A DNA stretch of 46,787 nucleotides from an uncultured Sulfurovum sp. (GCA_902727895.1 CACVAP010000015.1:1-46787); one strand, 5' to 3'. Shown: positions 24,119 to 33,595, numbered from the stretch's first letter. Program-made: numbers and translations. The notes: generated from the sequence alone by a model not told the origin.

Positions 24119-24164
24119 ATTTGCTGCTCCTTCTTTTTCTTATTTTTATTATGAAACATAAATA

Positions 24165-24181
24165 TAGCATTGGCGTAGCAT
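24165..24181 (-). promoter_or_regulatory. Direct-repeat operator upstream of acs
   Basis: On the minus strand this reads ATGCTACGCCAATGCTA: two ATGCTA half-sites 11 bp apart, one helical turn, the usual layout for OmpR-type regulators. A CATAAT -10 box begins 11 nt further down and the acs ATG 47 nt away. The porin operon has the same motif with the same 11-nt gap to CATAAT. It sits where a -35 box would be, as for a class II activator site. Confidence 0.7.
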
Positions 24182-24352
24182 CAATACTTTAGCTTAAGAG
24201 ATACGGATTAAAAAGTTAGAATTGTGTGTTTTTGTAACATTAAATTATAATAAATGAGAAGATTTTTTTATAATTGAAGGAATTATAGCCTTATTTGATG
24301 GTCAAATTTTAAATATTCTTATTAAGAAGTAGCATGATTTAATGGGATTAAT

Positions 24353-24389
24353 ATCTCTCTTCATTTCTTTATAAAAAATGAAGAGAGAT
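24353..24389. terminator. Strong hairpin between acs promoter and HdeD-like gene
   Basis: ATCTCTCTTCATTT at 24353-24366 pairs perfectly with AAATGAAGAGAGAT at 24376-24389 around a 9-nt loop. It lies 55 nt after the stop of the HdeD-like gene (minus strand) and upstream of acs, so it should end that transcript and insulate acs. The remainder of the 24119-24443 gap holds the acs promoter and operator. Confidence 0.6.
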
Positions 24390-24443
24390 AGAGGGGGTGA
24401 AATAATAAACCTAGACTTTAGTCACTAAGACAAGTATCCAAAT

Positions 24444-24980
24444 TTACATTGTTTCAAAAACTTGAGCAGTTTTATACAAGGCAAGTGCATTAAAGAAATA
24501 AGTCACACTGATAAATGTTCCCAGTAAGAATACCATGTGATGTGGTAAAAATGCCAATACAAAGATACCTATAAGTAAGGCTACTAGGGCAGCTATTAAC
24601 CAATATTTACTAGCATCATGTTTAATATGTTTAGAGAGCTGAGTATTGATAATAGCTTCACCAAAGAAGTAAATTCCTAATAATGCACCTAATGTCAGAA
24701 TACCTATAAGTCCAGAAAGATTCATCATAAATGCGAGGAGTATTAATAGAATACTTTTACGAATAACTACGACATCTTTACTTTTTGTAATATAGGTAAA
24801 GTAACCTAATGCCAATCCACTGGCTAAAAATAATAAAGACAAAAATGTTATTGTTAGTTTACCCATCATTAGTGGGTAAGCAATTCCAATGATTCCTATA
24901 CCTACTTGGAACATTGCTGCTTTCTTAGCATTTTTAGCATACACACCTAAACGGCTCTTATCTTCGGGAATAGTCCACAT
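24444..24980 (-). CDS. HdeD/DUF308-like membrane protein
   Basis: A 178-residue inner-membrane protein with six hydrophobic segments in three pairs, each with Gly/Ala-rich turns (GIGIIGIAYPLMMGKLT, LTLGALLGIYFFGEAI, LLIGIFVLAFLPHHMVFLLG). This matches the HdeD acid-resistance family. I start at ATG 24980, preceded by AAGGAAAAC; an in-frame ATG 36 nt upstream at 25016 would add 12 residues but has no ribosome site. It is flanked by acs and the DnaQ-like gene on the same strand. Role unknown here. Confidence 0.6.
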   Translation of the reverse strand: MWTIPEDKSRLGVYAKNAKKAAMFQVGIGIIGIAYPLMMGKLTITFLSLLFLASGLALGYFTYITKSKDVVVIRKSILLILLAFMMNLSGLIGILTLGALLGIYFFGEAIINTQLSKHIKHDASKYWLIAALVALLIGIFVLAFLPHHMVFLLGTFISVTYFFNALALYKTAQVFETM

Positions 24981-25099
24981 AGTTTTCCTTAAAAATTTAT
25001 GCTTGTAGTGTATCATAATTTAAAAGAAAATATAGGAATGGCGATAAATTCTTTTTAAGTTATATCATTTACTATAACGGGGATACTCAAAACGATTTA

Positions 25100-25726
25100 T
25101 TAGCTATATGCACCTTTATATTCAGGCATATTTTTAAGCTTTAAGTACATCATAGCCGACATGACGGCATCATTTACTGCATCATGTTGTCCTAGTTGTG
25201 GTAAGTCTAATTTTTCCATTATTGTATTGAATTTCAAATCGACAAATTCATGTGATGATTTTTTATGATGACGCTTATAATACATACTTGAAAGTTCTAT
25301 ACTCTTATTAGGAATGGTGGTTCCTATAAGTGCTTTAGCATATTTGTTTATCATCGCAATATCAAATTTAATGTAATAACCAATTAGTGTACGATTTCCA
25401 ATAAAGTGTAAGAATTCTTCTATGGCTATTTTTGTTTCTACAGTATTTTCAAGGTCGCAAGGTCGAATATAATGAATCTTAATAGTCTCTTCCGGGATCT
25501 CTTGTATGCTCTTAAGAAAACGTTCAAATGAGTTATTGAGTTCTATTTTATTGTCTTTTATCTTAACAGCACCAATGGAGAGTATTTCATCTTTTTTGGG
25601 ATTGAGTCCTGTTGTTTCACAATCAAAAGAGACAAATTCTTCCTCTTGATCTTCATCAAATAGAAATGAAAATTCATCACGTTTTAATTGTGATTTTTTA
25701 TAATTCTTTTTTAACTTTTCAAGCAT
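25100..25726 (-). CDS. DnaQ/PolC-like DEDDh 3'-5' exonuclease
   Basis: A 208-residue exonuclease. The DEDDh residues are in FVSFDCETTGLNP (Asp and Glu), TLIGYYIKFDIAMI (Asp) and QHDAVNDAVMSAM (His and Asp). Its start ATG shares the A of the upstream gene's stop (TAATG), so it is translated with the DUF294 protein. The same exonuclease-DUF294 pair stands beside actP-acs in many proteobacteria, and is thought to belong to the acetate module although its substrate there is not known. Confidence 0.85.
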   Translation of the reverse strand: MLEKLKKNYKKSQLKRDEFSFLFDEDQEEEFVSFDCETTGLNPKKDEILSIGAVKIKDNKIELNNSFERFLKSIQEIPEETIKIHYIRPCDLENTVETKIAIEEFLHFIGNRTLIGYYIKFDIAMINKYAKALIGTTIPNKSIELSSMYYKRHHKKSSHEFVDLKFNTIMEKLDLPQLGQHDAVNDAVMSAMMYLKLKNMPEYKGAYS

Positions 25727-27531
25727 TAGTTAAGTCCATCTAAGTGAAAATGATGCGATATAAACTTCTTAAACTTGTTCACAATAATAAAACTGTCCTT
25801 AAGCATATCTCTTTCTATTTTACTGAGACTCGATACATCCACAAGGTTATCAATTGGCTTATCTTCTTTTAATCTATTAATATGTGTTTGTAAACGTAGA
25901 CGAGAAAGTACCCCACAAACTTCTACAAGTTCACATGCTAATTCTTCTTCTATGACATTTAATTTCTTCAATGCCTTAATCCGATCCATCGTTCTATTTT
26001 CTTGAATATTGTTTTCTAAAGCCAATGATCGGACACCTTGAACAATGGCAAAAATACCACCTTTTTTAATGTCAATAATATCTTCTAAAGAGGAGAAAAT
26101 ACCAATAGGTGTTTTAAATGCCAATGTTGCCTTTGCGAAAAAGGCGAGAAATACATCTCTTTGTCCAACTGTTTCAAAAAGCTTATTTTCAACCTTTGTA
26201 AATAAACTACAGTCACCAGCAACACATTTAGCATCAAAGAAGATGGCTAAATTCATATAGTCTTCCATATTAGAACCAGCTGACCATTTTTCAACTTGTT
26301 GCTCAAATTCTTTTTCTGTTTTACACCAGTAAGGGTTACTTACCATAATGTTTCCCTCACATCTTGGAAAACCAAATGAAATGAGTTTCTCAGTAAAAAT
26401 TTCTGCATAAGGGTAGAATGTCGCTGGATCTTCAGTATTAGAAATAATAAGCGCGTTATCTTGATCGGTTTTAATTATTTGCTCATCTCTACCTTCACTT
26501 CCCATAACTAAGAGTGCACACTTATCTTGTAACTCTTTAGGGAAAACAAAGTCAAATAGTTTGGTATAGATTTTTGAATTTAATTCAGCTACCATTTGTG
26601 CGATATACTCTGTTTTTAAACTTTTAGAGTAAAGTAGTTTAATGGTTTTATTCATGTCTTTACTGGCATGCATTAACTCTTCTATGGTTGTGGCTCTGGC
26701 TATTTTCATTGCTACAATATGTGAATGGTTAGAAAAATAACTTAAGATATCTGCTTGTTTTAATAAACCAATGATTTCACCATTTTCCATAACACCAACA
26801 CGTTTGATGTTATGTTTTACAATGGTTAATAAAACGGAAAAGAGAAAATCATCTTTTTTGACAGAGATAAATGGAAATTTAGCAATTTCAAGAATTGGAA
26901 GATCTAATCTTTTTTTAGAAAGGAGTAGCTCTTTCTTTAAAATAGTATCCGTTACAACACCATACTCGTCGCCATTCTTCACGATAATTGTAGAGGTAGT
27001 GTCTTCCATACTTTTTCTAACAGCATCTTCTATACTGGTTGTTGGCTCAACGATACAAGGTTTATGTATATAAAGGTCACTTACTTTTGCAAACATAAAA
27101 GAAGATATGTCTGAACCATATTCTTTATTTTTTAAAGTTTGTAAGCGTTCAGATAGAGTTTTTAAAAAGAATTTTCCAAAAGCTTTATTTTCTTTCATTA
27201 ATTGTAAAAAAATTTCTTTCTTTAATTCATAACAAATTAGGTCTTCAGTCACTTCAAATCTACTTTTTGTCTTATGATAAATTAATGAATCAGCATCAAA
27301 TGTATCTTGCTTGTGATAAGTAAAGGTCAACTCATCGTTGTTATATTCGTTAACTTCACCTTTAATTATCATGAAAAATGAATCACTAATTTTTGTTTCA
27401 GATATCAGAATAGATTCTTTAGGATAGTAAGCAATGGCTATATTTTTAATTACGCTATTTAGCTCATTTTTTGTAAGTTTATCAAATGGATGGATTTCTT
27501 TTATGAAAGCTTCTTGAGAATGAAGGCTCAT
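25726..27531 (-). CDS. cNMP-binding, CBS-pair and DUF294 nucleotidyltransferase-like regulator
   Basis: A 601-residue signalling protein. Residues about 15-130 form a cyclic-nucleotide-binding domain (DSFFMIIKGEVNEY). About 150-270 form a CBS pair (VSDLYIHKPCIVEPTTSIEDAV and IGLLKQADILSYF). From about 330 comes a DUF294 GlnD-like nucleotidyltransferase domain with VMGSEGRDEQIIKTDQDNAL, carrying the G-S...D-x-D motif. Its cNMP and CBS domains would sense nucleotides, and the last domain may modify a partner. Neighbouring actP and exonuclease genes give the same layout as in Pseudomonas and Vibrio acetate clusters. The leader has a hairpin at 27557-27594. Confidence 0.86.
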   Translation of the reverse strand: MSLHSQEAFIKEIHPFDKLTKNELNSVIKNIAIAYYPKESILISETKISDSFFMIIKGEVNEYNNDELTFTYHKQDTFDADSLIYHKTKSRFEVTEDLICYELKKEIFLQLMKENKAFGKFFLKTLSERLQTLKNKEYGSDISSFMFAKVSDLYIHKPCIVEPTTSIEDAVRKSMEDTTSTIIVKNGDEYGVVTDTILKKELLLSKKRLDLPILEIAKFPFISVKKDDFLFSVLLTIVKHNIKRVGVMENGEIIGLLKQADILSYFSNHSHIVAMKIARATTIEELMHASKDMNKTIKLLYSKSLKTEYIAQMVAELNSKIYTKLFDFVFPKELQDKCALLVMGSEGRDEQIIKTDQDNALIISNTEDPATFYPYAEIFTEKLISFGFPRCEGNIMVSNPYWCKTEKEFEQQVEKWSAGSNMEDYMNLAIFFDAKCVAGDCSLFTKVENKLFETVGQRDVFLAFFAKATLAFKTPIGIFSSLEDIIDIKKGGIFAIVQGVRSLALENNIQENRTMDRIKALKKLNVIEEELACELVEVCGVLSRLRLQTHINRLKEDKPIDNLVDVSSLSKIERDMLKDSFIIVNKFKKFISHHFHLDGLN

Positions 27532-27556
27532 TTTGTGTTACCTCTTAAGTAGTTTT

Positions 27557-27594
27557 AACTACTCTCCTAAAGGAGATTCTAAAAAAGAGTAGTT
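27557..27594 (-). promoter_or_regulatory. Hairpin in the DUF294 leader
   Basis: AACTACTCT at 27557-27565 pairs with AGAGTAGTT at 27586-27594; a nested CTCC/GGAG lies inside (27564-27575). It sits between the terminator after actP and the DUF294 start and could attenuate expression or stabilise the RNA. Confidence 0.3.
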
Positions 27595-27616
27595 AATTAA
27601 AATTTTAATCAAAGTC

Positions 27617-27642
27617 TTCTTCCTTCCAAGAGGAAGGAAGAA
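27617..27642 (-). terminator. Hairpin after the actP-type gene
   Basis: TTCTTCCTTCC at 27617-27627 and GGAAGGAAGAA at 27632-27642 form a perfect 11-bp stem with an AAGA loop, 14 nt after the symporter stop. The tail on the minus strand is only moderately T-rich, so some read-through into DUF294 is likely. Confidence 0.55.
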
Positions 27643-27655
27643 AGAATTTTTGTTC

Positions 27656-29542
27656 TTAGTGATCTACAGCGTCACCTGCACCTGAAGGAATACGGATACT
27701 TTCTACTAGATCCTGAATCTCTTGTGGTGGTGGTGGTGTAGCACGTGATACAAAGTAAGCCACAACAAAGTGAATAATCATACCAATTGTACCAATACCT
27801 GTTGGCGCAATACCGAAGAGGTAATCTTCTTTTGCTCCACCCATGAATACAAAGTATACAATGTATACGAATGTAAATGTAAGACCAACTGACATACCTG
27901 CAATTGCACCTTCTTTGTTCATACGCTTATCAAATACACCCAAGATAATAACTGGGAAGAATGATGCTGCTGCTAAACCAAATGCAAATGCAACAACCTG
28001 AGCAACAAAACCTGGAGGGTTTATTCCTAGATAACCGGCTACAAGGATGGCTACAACAGCTGCCCCTCTCGCTAATCTCAATTCTGATTTCTCAGTAAGT
28101 GTTGATTTACCAGTTGCTTTATCTTTAAAGATTACTTGACCAAATAAGTCATGTGAAATTGATGCTGAAATAACAAGTAATAATCCTGCTGCTGTTGAAA
28201 GTGCTGCTGCAAGTCCACCGGCTGCCATAAGAGCAATTACCCAGTTAGGTAAGTTAGCAATTTCAGGGTTAGCAAGTACCATAATATCTCTATCAACGTA
28301 AATCTCATTTGCTATACCATTGTTAGCTTTAAGTTCTGCCTCTGTTGGAGCACCTGCACCATTTGTAGTAAGTCTATGTCCATCTTCAGCTGTTTTAGTA
28401 CCATCAAATGCTGGTTTACCTGCAAATGCTGCACCGTTAGCATATTGGATTTTACCATCGCCATTTCTATCATTCCAAGCAAGAAGTCCACCTTGTTCCC
28501 AAGTTTTGAACCAGTTACCATCATTAGTTGTACCATCTGCTTTTTTAAGCTCACCGTTAACAAATTGCTTATAATCAACGTTTTGAACGTTAGCAATAAG
28601 GTTTACTCTTGAGAATGCTGCTACTGATGCAATAGTTGTATACATAATTGCAATAAATACTAGAGCCCAACCAGCAGAGATTCTTGCATCTTTAACAGTT
28701 GGAACTGTAAAGAATCTAACAATAACGTGTGGAAGACCAGCTGTACCAGCCATAAGTACGATAGTTAACATGAACATGTTAAATACTGAACCTGGTTCTG
28801 TATAGTTGTTGAAACCTAAATCATTAACCGATTGATCAAGTGCATGTAATAAGAATGTACCTTTCTCTATGGTCTGGACCCCATTACTAAACTCGAAGGC
28901 CGTTTGTCCAAACATACCTACTTGTGGTAAGAATGTATCAGTTACTTGTAATGAAAGGAAAATAGCTGGAACAGTAAATGCAAAAATCATAACTACATAC
29001 TGAGCAACTTGAGTATAAGTAATACCCTTCATACCACCAAGTACAGAGTAAATAAATACGATACCCATACCAAGCATAACACCTGTGTTTACATCAACTT
29101 GTAAGAAACGTGAGAATACAATACCAACACCACGCATTTGACCAGCAACATATGTAAATGAAATAAAGATTACACAAACAACAGCAATAGTACGTGCTAC
29201 GTCTGAGTAATATCTATCACCAACAAAGTCAGGAACTGTAAACTTACCAAACTTTCTCAAGTAAGGAGCAAGTAACATAGCTAGTAGTACATAACCACCA
29301 GTCCAACCCATAAGGTAAGCACCACCATCACTACCTTTAAAGGCAATAATACCAGCAAGTGAAATAAATGAAGCTGCTGACATCCAGTCAGCTGCTGTTG
29401 CCATACCGTTTGCTACTGGTGGAACACCACCACCTGCTACGTAAAACTCTTTCGTTGAACCTGCTCTAGCCCATACTGCAATAGCAATATATATACTAAA
29501 AGAAATTCCTACAAATATATAAATTAATGCTTGTAATTCCAT
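27656..29542 (-). CDS. Sodium:solute symporter, ActP/VC_2705-type
   Basis: A 628-residue transporter of the SSS family with about 13 membrane segments, most likely importing acetate or a related monocarboxylate with Na+. It shows FYVAGGGVPPVANGMATAADWMSAASFISLAG at the N-terminus, the family's signature around the first two helices, and GYLGINPPGFVAQVVAFAFGLAA later. A long loop of about 100 residues (about 320-425) holds DRNGDGKIQ, a calcium-type EF loop that this subfamily often has. It follows DUF4212 by 9 nt. The neighbourhood of acs and the kinase fits acetate. Confidence 0.85.
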   Translation of the reverse strand: MELQALIYIFVGISFSIYIAIAVWARAGSTKEFYVAGGGVPPVANGMATAADWMSAASFISLAGIIAFKGSDGGAYLMGWTGGYVLLAMLLAPYLRKFGKFTVPDFVGDRYYSDVARTIAVVCVIFISFTYVAGQMRGVGIVFSRFLQVDVNTGVMLGMGIVFIYSVLGGMKGITYTQVAQYVVMIFAFTVPAIFLSLQVTDTFLPQVGMFGQTAFEFSNGVQTIEKGTFLLHALDQSVNDLGFNNYTEPGSVFNMFMLTIVLMAGTAGLPHVIVRFFTVPTVKDARISAGWALVFIAIMYTTIASVAAFSRVNLIANVQNVDYKQFVNGELKKADGTTNDGNWFKTWEQGGLLAWNDRNGDGKIQYANGAAFAGKPAFDGTKTAEDGHRLTTNGAGAPTEAELKANNGIANEIYVDRDIMVLANPEIANLPNWVIALMAAGGLAAALSTAAGLLLVISASISHDLFGQVIFKDKATGKSTLTEKSELRLARGAAVVAILVAGYLGINPPGFVAQVVAFAFGLAAASFFPVIILGVFDKRMNKEGAIAGMSVGLTFTFVYIVYFVFMGGAKEDYLFGIAPTGIGTIGMIIHFVVAYFVSRATPPPPQEIQDLVESIRIPSGAGDAVDH

Positions 29543-29551
29543 ATCGACTCC

Positions 29552-29806
29552 CTATTCGCTAACGCCGTATTTTTCGTCAATTTTTCCCATTTTATATACA
29601 TATACAAAGATAAGTACTACAAATGCGTAAATTGAACCCTGTTGAGCAAACCAAAAACCTAGTTTAACTCCTGAAATCTCGATAGCATTGAGTTGATTAA
29701 TAAATAATACCCCTGCTCCTAAAGAAACAATAAACCATACTACCAATAATGATAATATAGTTCTAATGTTTTCTTTCCAATATGCCTGTGCTTTTTCTTC
29801 AGTCAT
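29552..29806 (-). CDS. DUF4212 small subunit of the symporter
   Basis: An 84-residue protein with two transmembrane helices (about 15-37 and 50-70) and the AYWKENIRTILSLLVVWF start that marks DUF4212. The family is nearly always encoded just before a VC_2705-type symporter, as here, and is viewed as its small partner. It follows the porin by 14 nt and precedes the symporter by 9 nt, so the three genes form one transcript. Confidence 0.88.
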   Translation of the reverse strand: MTEEKAQAYWKENIRTILSLLVVWFIVSLGAGVLFINQLNAIEISGVKLGFWFAQQGSIYAFVVLIFVYVYKMGKIDEKYGVSE

Positions 29807-29820
29807 TTTAACTCTCCTTT

Positions 29821-31164
29821 TTAAAAGTTGTAATTTGCGATTATACGATACTCATCCCAATCTAATCCTGGAACAAAATCTCTTGGATAATTAGCTCTAA
29901 GTCTTAGATTTAGATTTTTAACGCCTGCTGGGTTATATTGAATGTCAAAACCAGATTCTGTTGCTGTACTATTTGCACCAACAGTTGAGCCTGAACCAAC
30001 ATCAAAAGATGCATAGTATCCAGTTGCTTTTACATCAGCTCCAGTGTTTTTAAAGTTGTACGTTGCAGCTACTTTTGTAGTGTCTGTATCAGCAAAGAAC
30101 ATGTGACGTGTTACCATTCCTTGTGTAAATGCTGGAATTCCACCCCATGCAGCTACAATACCACCATTTGTACTAAGTCTAGTACCTGTCGGAGTACCAT
30201 CTCTCGTGTCATCTGAACCCTTATGAGTACCTGTTTGAGAGTAAGCTACATATCCACTTAAGGCTCCTGAACTAGCTCCTAGTTTTGCAGCAACATATTT
30301 ACTGTCAACCTTACCAAGCAGCTTATCACCCATGTCATTTTGCTTAATTCCCTGTGCAGATACTTTCATTTTAACACTTCCTGCATCAAAACCATAGTCA
30401 CCTTGAAGGTAAATGGTGTTTAAAATGTCATGTGCTACATAGTCCCATGCTTGTAGTTTAAGACCAGGTATACCTGTATAGGTTGCTGATATGATAGATA
30501 CACCAGCTGTATCATCACTATCTGCAGTAAGGTTTCCAATATTTATAAACTTATTACTAGTATTGTTTAAACCATAACCTCCTTGAATCCCTAATTGACT
30601 AGTTGAACCATAAGCGTTAGAGAATGTACCATATGCCATTTTTGTTACGTGACCGGCAAAAAGTTTTGTGTTTGCAATATCACCATTGGTTACAACTAGT
30701 GCTTCAGAAAGGTTTGGAAGCATTCTTGCATCGTCTGTTCCAAGGAACGGAGTGTTTAGCTTTTGACGACCAATTTTAGCAGATGATTTTCCTTCCTTAT
30801 ATTGTAGGTAAGCTTCACCTAAAATACTATATCCTTGTGAACCCTCACCGAATAATGTAGGATTTCTCTCACTACTTTCACTAGAACGATTTAGTCCTAA
30901 GATACCATTTGTTGTATATAGAGCTGTACCAAGGCTAAAACCATTAATATCTGCTGTTTCAAACTTAAGATGTCCACCAGCTGCTAATGCTTTTCTATGA
31001 AGAGTACTACTAGAATGAGTACCAGCTCTTTCTCTATCAATGTAGAACGATCTAATCTGTCCAGATGTTTTACCATCTTTAAAGGCGTCAGCCAATGTAT
31101 CTGCTGCTACTGCACTGCTCGATAATAAAGCGATGGTTAGCATACTGTATGTTACTTGTTTCAT
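29821..31164 (-). CDS. Outer-membrane porin (OprD/MOMP-like)
   Basis: A 447-residue beta-barrel protein. Residues 1-21 form a signal peptide (AVAA cut). The body has alternating hydrophobic strands, YLQYKEGKSSAKIGRQKLNTPF (a typical porin strand), and a C-terminal YRIIANYNF that ends in Phe, the BAM recognition residue. It is first in the porin-DUF4212-symporter operon and so should pass acetate across the outer membrane. The promoter holds the operator at 31213-31229. Confidence 0.83.
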   Translation of the reverse strand: MKQVTYSMLTIALLSSSAVAADTLADAFKDGKTSGQIRSFYIDRERAGTHSSSTLHRKALAAGGHLKFETADINGFSLGTALYTTNGILGLNRSSESSERNPTLFGEGSQGYSILGEAYLQYKEGKSSAKIGRQKLNTPFLGTDDARMLPNLSEALVVTNGDIANTKLFAGHVTKMAYGTFSNAYGSTSQLGIQGGYGLNNTSNKFINIGNLTADSDDTAGVSIISATYTGIPGLKLQAWDYVAHDILNTIYLQGDYGFDAGSVKMKVSAQGIKQNDMGDKLLGKVDSKYVAAKLGASSGALSGYVAYSQTGTHKGSDDTRDGTPTGTRLSTNGGIVAAWGGIPAFTQGMVTRHMFFADTDTTKVAATYNFKNTGADVKATGYYASFDVGSGSTVGANSTATESGFDIQYNPAGVKNLNLRLRANYPRDFVPGLDWDEYRIIANYNF

Positions 31165-31212
31165 TATTTCTCCTTATATATAACGACTCATTCTAATTAT
31201 GTAAGAATAGAA

Positions 31213-31229
31213 TAGCATTAACGTAGCAT
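31213..31229 (-). promoter_or_regulatory. Direct-repeat operator upstream of the porin operon
   Basis: On the minus strand this reads ATGCTACGTTAATGCTA, identical to the acs site except in two centre bases. The gap to the CATAAT -10 box is again 11 nt, and the porin ATG is 49 nt away. It is the best candidate site for the adjacent response regulator. Confidence 0.7.
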
Positions 31230-31332
31230 TAACTATTTTGTTACATATTTGTAAAATAAAGAGTTTAATGTGAGTGATTTGGTTACTATTTAAAAGTGTT
31301 GGAGGAGGGTAGAAAAAAATATTTACTTTTTC

Positions 31333-31995
31333 CTACTTTTTTCTATGTAGAATATACCCAATCCCCTTTATATTCTCAATTAGGTCTTCTTTGAGTATTT
31401 GACGAACACGATGCATTTCAGCTCTAATAGTGGCATTATCTACATGGCTATCTGCCCAAACATAGTGTCGAAGCATTTTAAAATCAACAACTTTATCTAT
31501 GTTTACAATCAATAGGTTGATAATCTGTGCTTGCTTTAACGTTAAGATTTGTTCTTCATTGTCAAAGAGTAGTCGTCTCTTTTTTAGATTATAGGTATAT
31601 ATTTTACTGATTTTTACAATTTCTTTAGATTGGATGTCACCCATTTTTAATAACCTATCTATATGAAGGGTTAACTCTTTTAAGTGAAATGGTTTTTTAA
31701 GATAATCATAACAGCCCAATTCATATGCTTTAGAAATCTGTTCAATCTGTGTAATAGCTGATATAAATATAGTAGGTACAAAAACTTTGTTTTTTTGTAA
31801 TTTTTCTAATAATGACAGTCCATCAATACTTGGTGTATTGATATCAAATATAAAAAGGTCATAAGAATTTTCAAGACTAGCATTGTACGCCTCTTCTCCA
31901 TCCTCATAAGCATCTACAATATAATCCATATCTACTAAATATTCAGCAATAGCACTTTGTAACATCATCTCATCTTCAAGCAATAATATTCTCAT
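31333..31995 (-). CDS. OmpR-type response regulator of the acetate region
   Basis: A 220-residue regulator. The receiver domain has LLLEDEMM, phospho-acceptor Asp in DLFIFDINTPSIDG and Lys in YDYLKKPFHL. The C-terminal winged helix includes LTLKQAQIINLL and ATIRAEMHRVRQILKEDL. AAAAGGAGAG precedes the ATG. It overlaps the kinase by 20 bp and lies directly upstream of the porin operon. Two ATGCTA direct repeats in the neighbouring promoters fit binding by a dimer of this type. I infer it activates acs and the porin operon, as CrbR does in Vibrio by another regulator family. Confidence 0.85.
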   Translation of the reverse strand: MRILLLEDEMMLQSAIAEYLVDMDYIVDAYEDGEEAYNASLENSYDLFIFDINTPSIDGLSLLEKLQKNKVFVPTIFISAITQIEQISKAYELGCYDYLKKPFHLKELTLHIDRLLKMGDIQSKEIVKISKIYTYNLKKRRLLFDNEEQILTLKQAQIINLLIVNIDKVVDFKMLRHYVWADSHVDNATIRAEMHRVRQILKEDLIENIKGIGYILHRKK

Positions 31996-33574
31996 TGTTC
32001 TCTCCTTTTATAAATAAATAAGAAAATACAGTAAATTCTTCATTTGACTGAACCTCTATTTTTACGTCATGTTTACTACAAATAGAACCAACTATTTCTA
32101 GTCCTAATCCAAAACCACCTTTTAAATCCTCTTCTTGATGAAAAGCTTCAAAAATACGCTTAGTATCTTCTATCTTTGTAGAGTATGTTTTAAACTGTAG
32201 TTTTGTTTGATTTGACTCTTTACTAACCTCTACCATTATTTCGGTACCTTTTTTCGCATATTTGATGGCATTGGAGAGGTTATTGTCTATAATTCTTTGT
32301 AATTCTATCTTATTAAAATAACAGATCATATTATGATCCATCTTAGATACTATTGTATGTTTATTTCCTAAGGCAATTTCTTCAAAGAAAGAAATGCGAC
32401 TTTCTAGGAACTCACTAAAATCTATGGTCTCTTTTTCATAAACGAAACGGTCTCTTTTAACCATATAAGAAAGATCATCATAAATATTGGCAATCATTTT
32501 TGTTCCTGCTTCTATTTTAGAAAGGTATCGGTTGTCACCAAACTTCATTTTAAAAATGTCTAGGTGGGTTATGATAACAGCTAAGGGTGTATTTATCTCA
32601 TGGATAGAATGTTTAATAAAACTGTCTTGCTTTTCAAGTAAGTGATTTAAGTCTTCTGTTTTTTGTTCAACTTTTTTTTCTAATAAAAGATTCATCTCTT
32701 CGAGCTTATCTTTTCTATTATGTATTTCTTCTACCATACTATTGATATAAGTAACCATTTCTTTAAATCTTTGAAGATAAATTTCATTGTCATTAATAAG
32801 TACATAACTTTTTGATGCTTTTTGAAAAAACTTACTAAAGACATTAAGTTCTCGCGAAATAATACGGTTAATTACTATTATACCTATTAAGCTAATACCA
32901 AAAAGTATGATACTTAATGAAAGAATCTCCATAATATGTTTACTAAGACGTTTTTGTAAAGTCTCTTGATCTTCATCAATGAATTTTTCAACTTCATCAA
33001 GATAGATACCTGTTCCAATCATCCATTTCCATGGTTTAAATGCTTTTGCATGTGAAACTTTTAAACTATCGTAGGCACTTCCTGGTTTTCTCCAAGTGTA
33101 TTCAACAAAGTTGTCATCATTTGTTTTGGCTACTGTAATTAACTCTTTAATAACTTGAACGCCATTGACATCTGTTAAGTCATATAAGTTTTTTCCCACA
33201 TCATAAGGCCAAATGGGGTCTGAAATTTTAACACCAGAAAAATCATAAATAAAAATGTAACCTGTACCATCTTCTCTACCATAAAGGTTTTCTATGGTTT
33301 CTATAATGGTACGTTTTAAAGTCTCTTCATCTATACTTAGATCTCGATTTTCATATTTATGTTTAATAAAATTTAAAACACGATTAGTATCAAAGCTAAC
33401 CGTCTTTTTTTGCTTTTTTATATAAAACTCTCTCAACAAAGAAGCTTCTCTGTCAAATTCATTATATTCTTCGTAAATAACATAAGTTATAAAACTAAGT
33501 ACAGAAATAAGCATAATGGACATTACCACAGTATGAATATACGTAATTGTTTTGTTCTGGAAGAGCTTCATCAT
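31976..33574 (-). CDS. Cache-domain sensor histidine kinase of the acetate region
   Basis: A 532-residue membrane kinase. One helix at about 10-30 and a second near 220-240 enclose a periplasmic single-Cache sensor with DGTGYIFIYDFSG, YDVGKNLYDL and FKPWKWMIGTGIYLDEVE, a fold that binds small organic acids. A coiled-coil (NRKDKLEEMNLLLEKKVEQK) leads to the H-box KHSIHEINTPLAVI. ATP-binding motifs are NNLSNAIKYAKK and GFGLGLEIVGSICSKH. I choose ATG 33574 (MMKLF) because AAGGAA lies 6 nt upstream; an in-frame ATG at 33595 adds 7 residues but has no ribosome site. It is the likely acetate or short-chain acid sensor. Confidence 0.84.
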   Translation of the reverse strand: MMKLFQNKTITYIHTVVMSIMLISVLSFITYVIYEEYNEFDREASLLREFYIKKQKKTVSFDTNRVLNFIKHKYENRDLSIDEETLKRTIIETIENLYGREDGTGYIFIYDFSGVKISDPIWPYDVGKNLYDLTDVNGVQVIKELITVAKTNDDNFVEYTWRKPGSAYDSLKVSHAKAFKPWKWMIGTGIYLDEVEKFIDEDQETLQKRLSKHIMEILSLSIILFGISLIGIIVINRIISRELNVFSKFFQKASKSYVLINDNEIYLQRFKEMVTYINSMVEEIHNRKDKLEEMNLLLEKKVEQKTEDLNHLLEKQDSFIKHSIHEINTPLAVIITHLDIFKMKFGDNRYLSKIEAGTKMIANIYDDLSYMVKRDRFVYEKETIDFSEFLESRISFFEEIALGNKHTIVSKMDHNMICYFNKIELQRIIDNNLSNAIKYAKKGTEIMVEVSKESNQTKLQFKTYSTKIEDTKRIFEAFHQEEDLKGGFGLGLEIVGSICSKHDVKIEVQSNEEFTVFSYLFIKGENNENIIA

Positions 33575-33595
33575 CTTTATTTCCTTAATTGTCAT

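Noticed and set aside
28312-28612. Overlapping ORFs inside the symporter gene
   Set aside because: They are frame shadows of the long polar loop; the symporter frame is continuous and fits its family.
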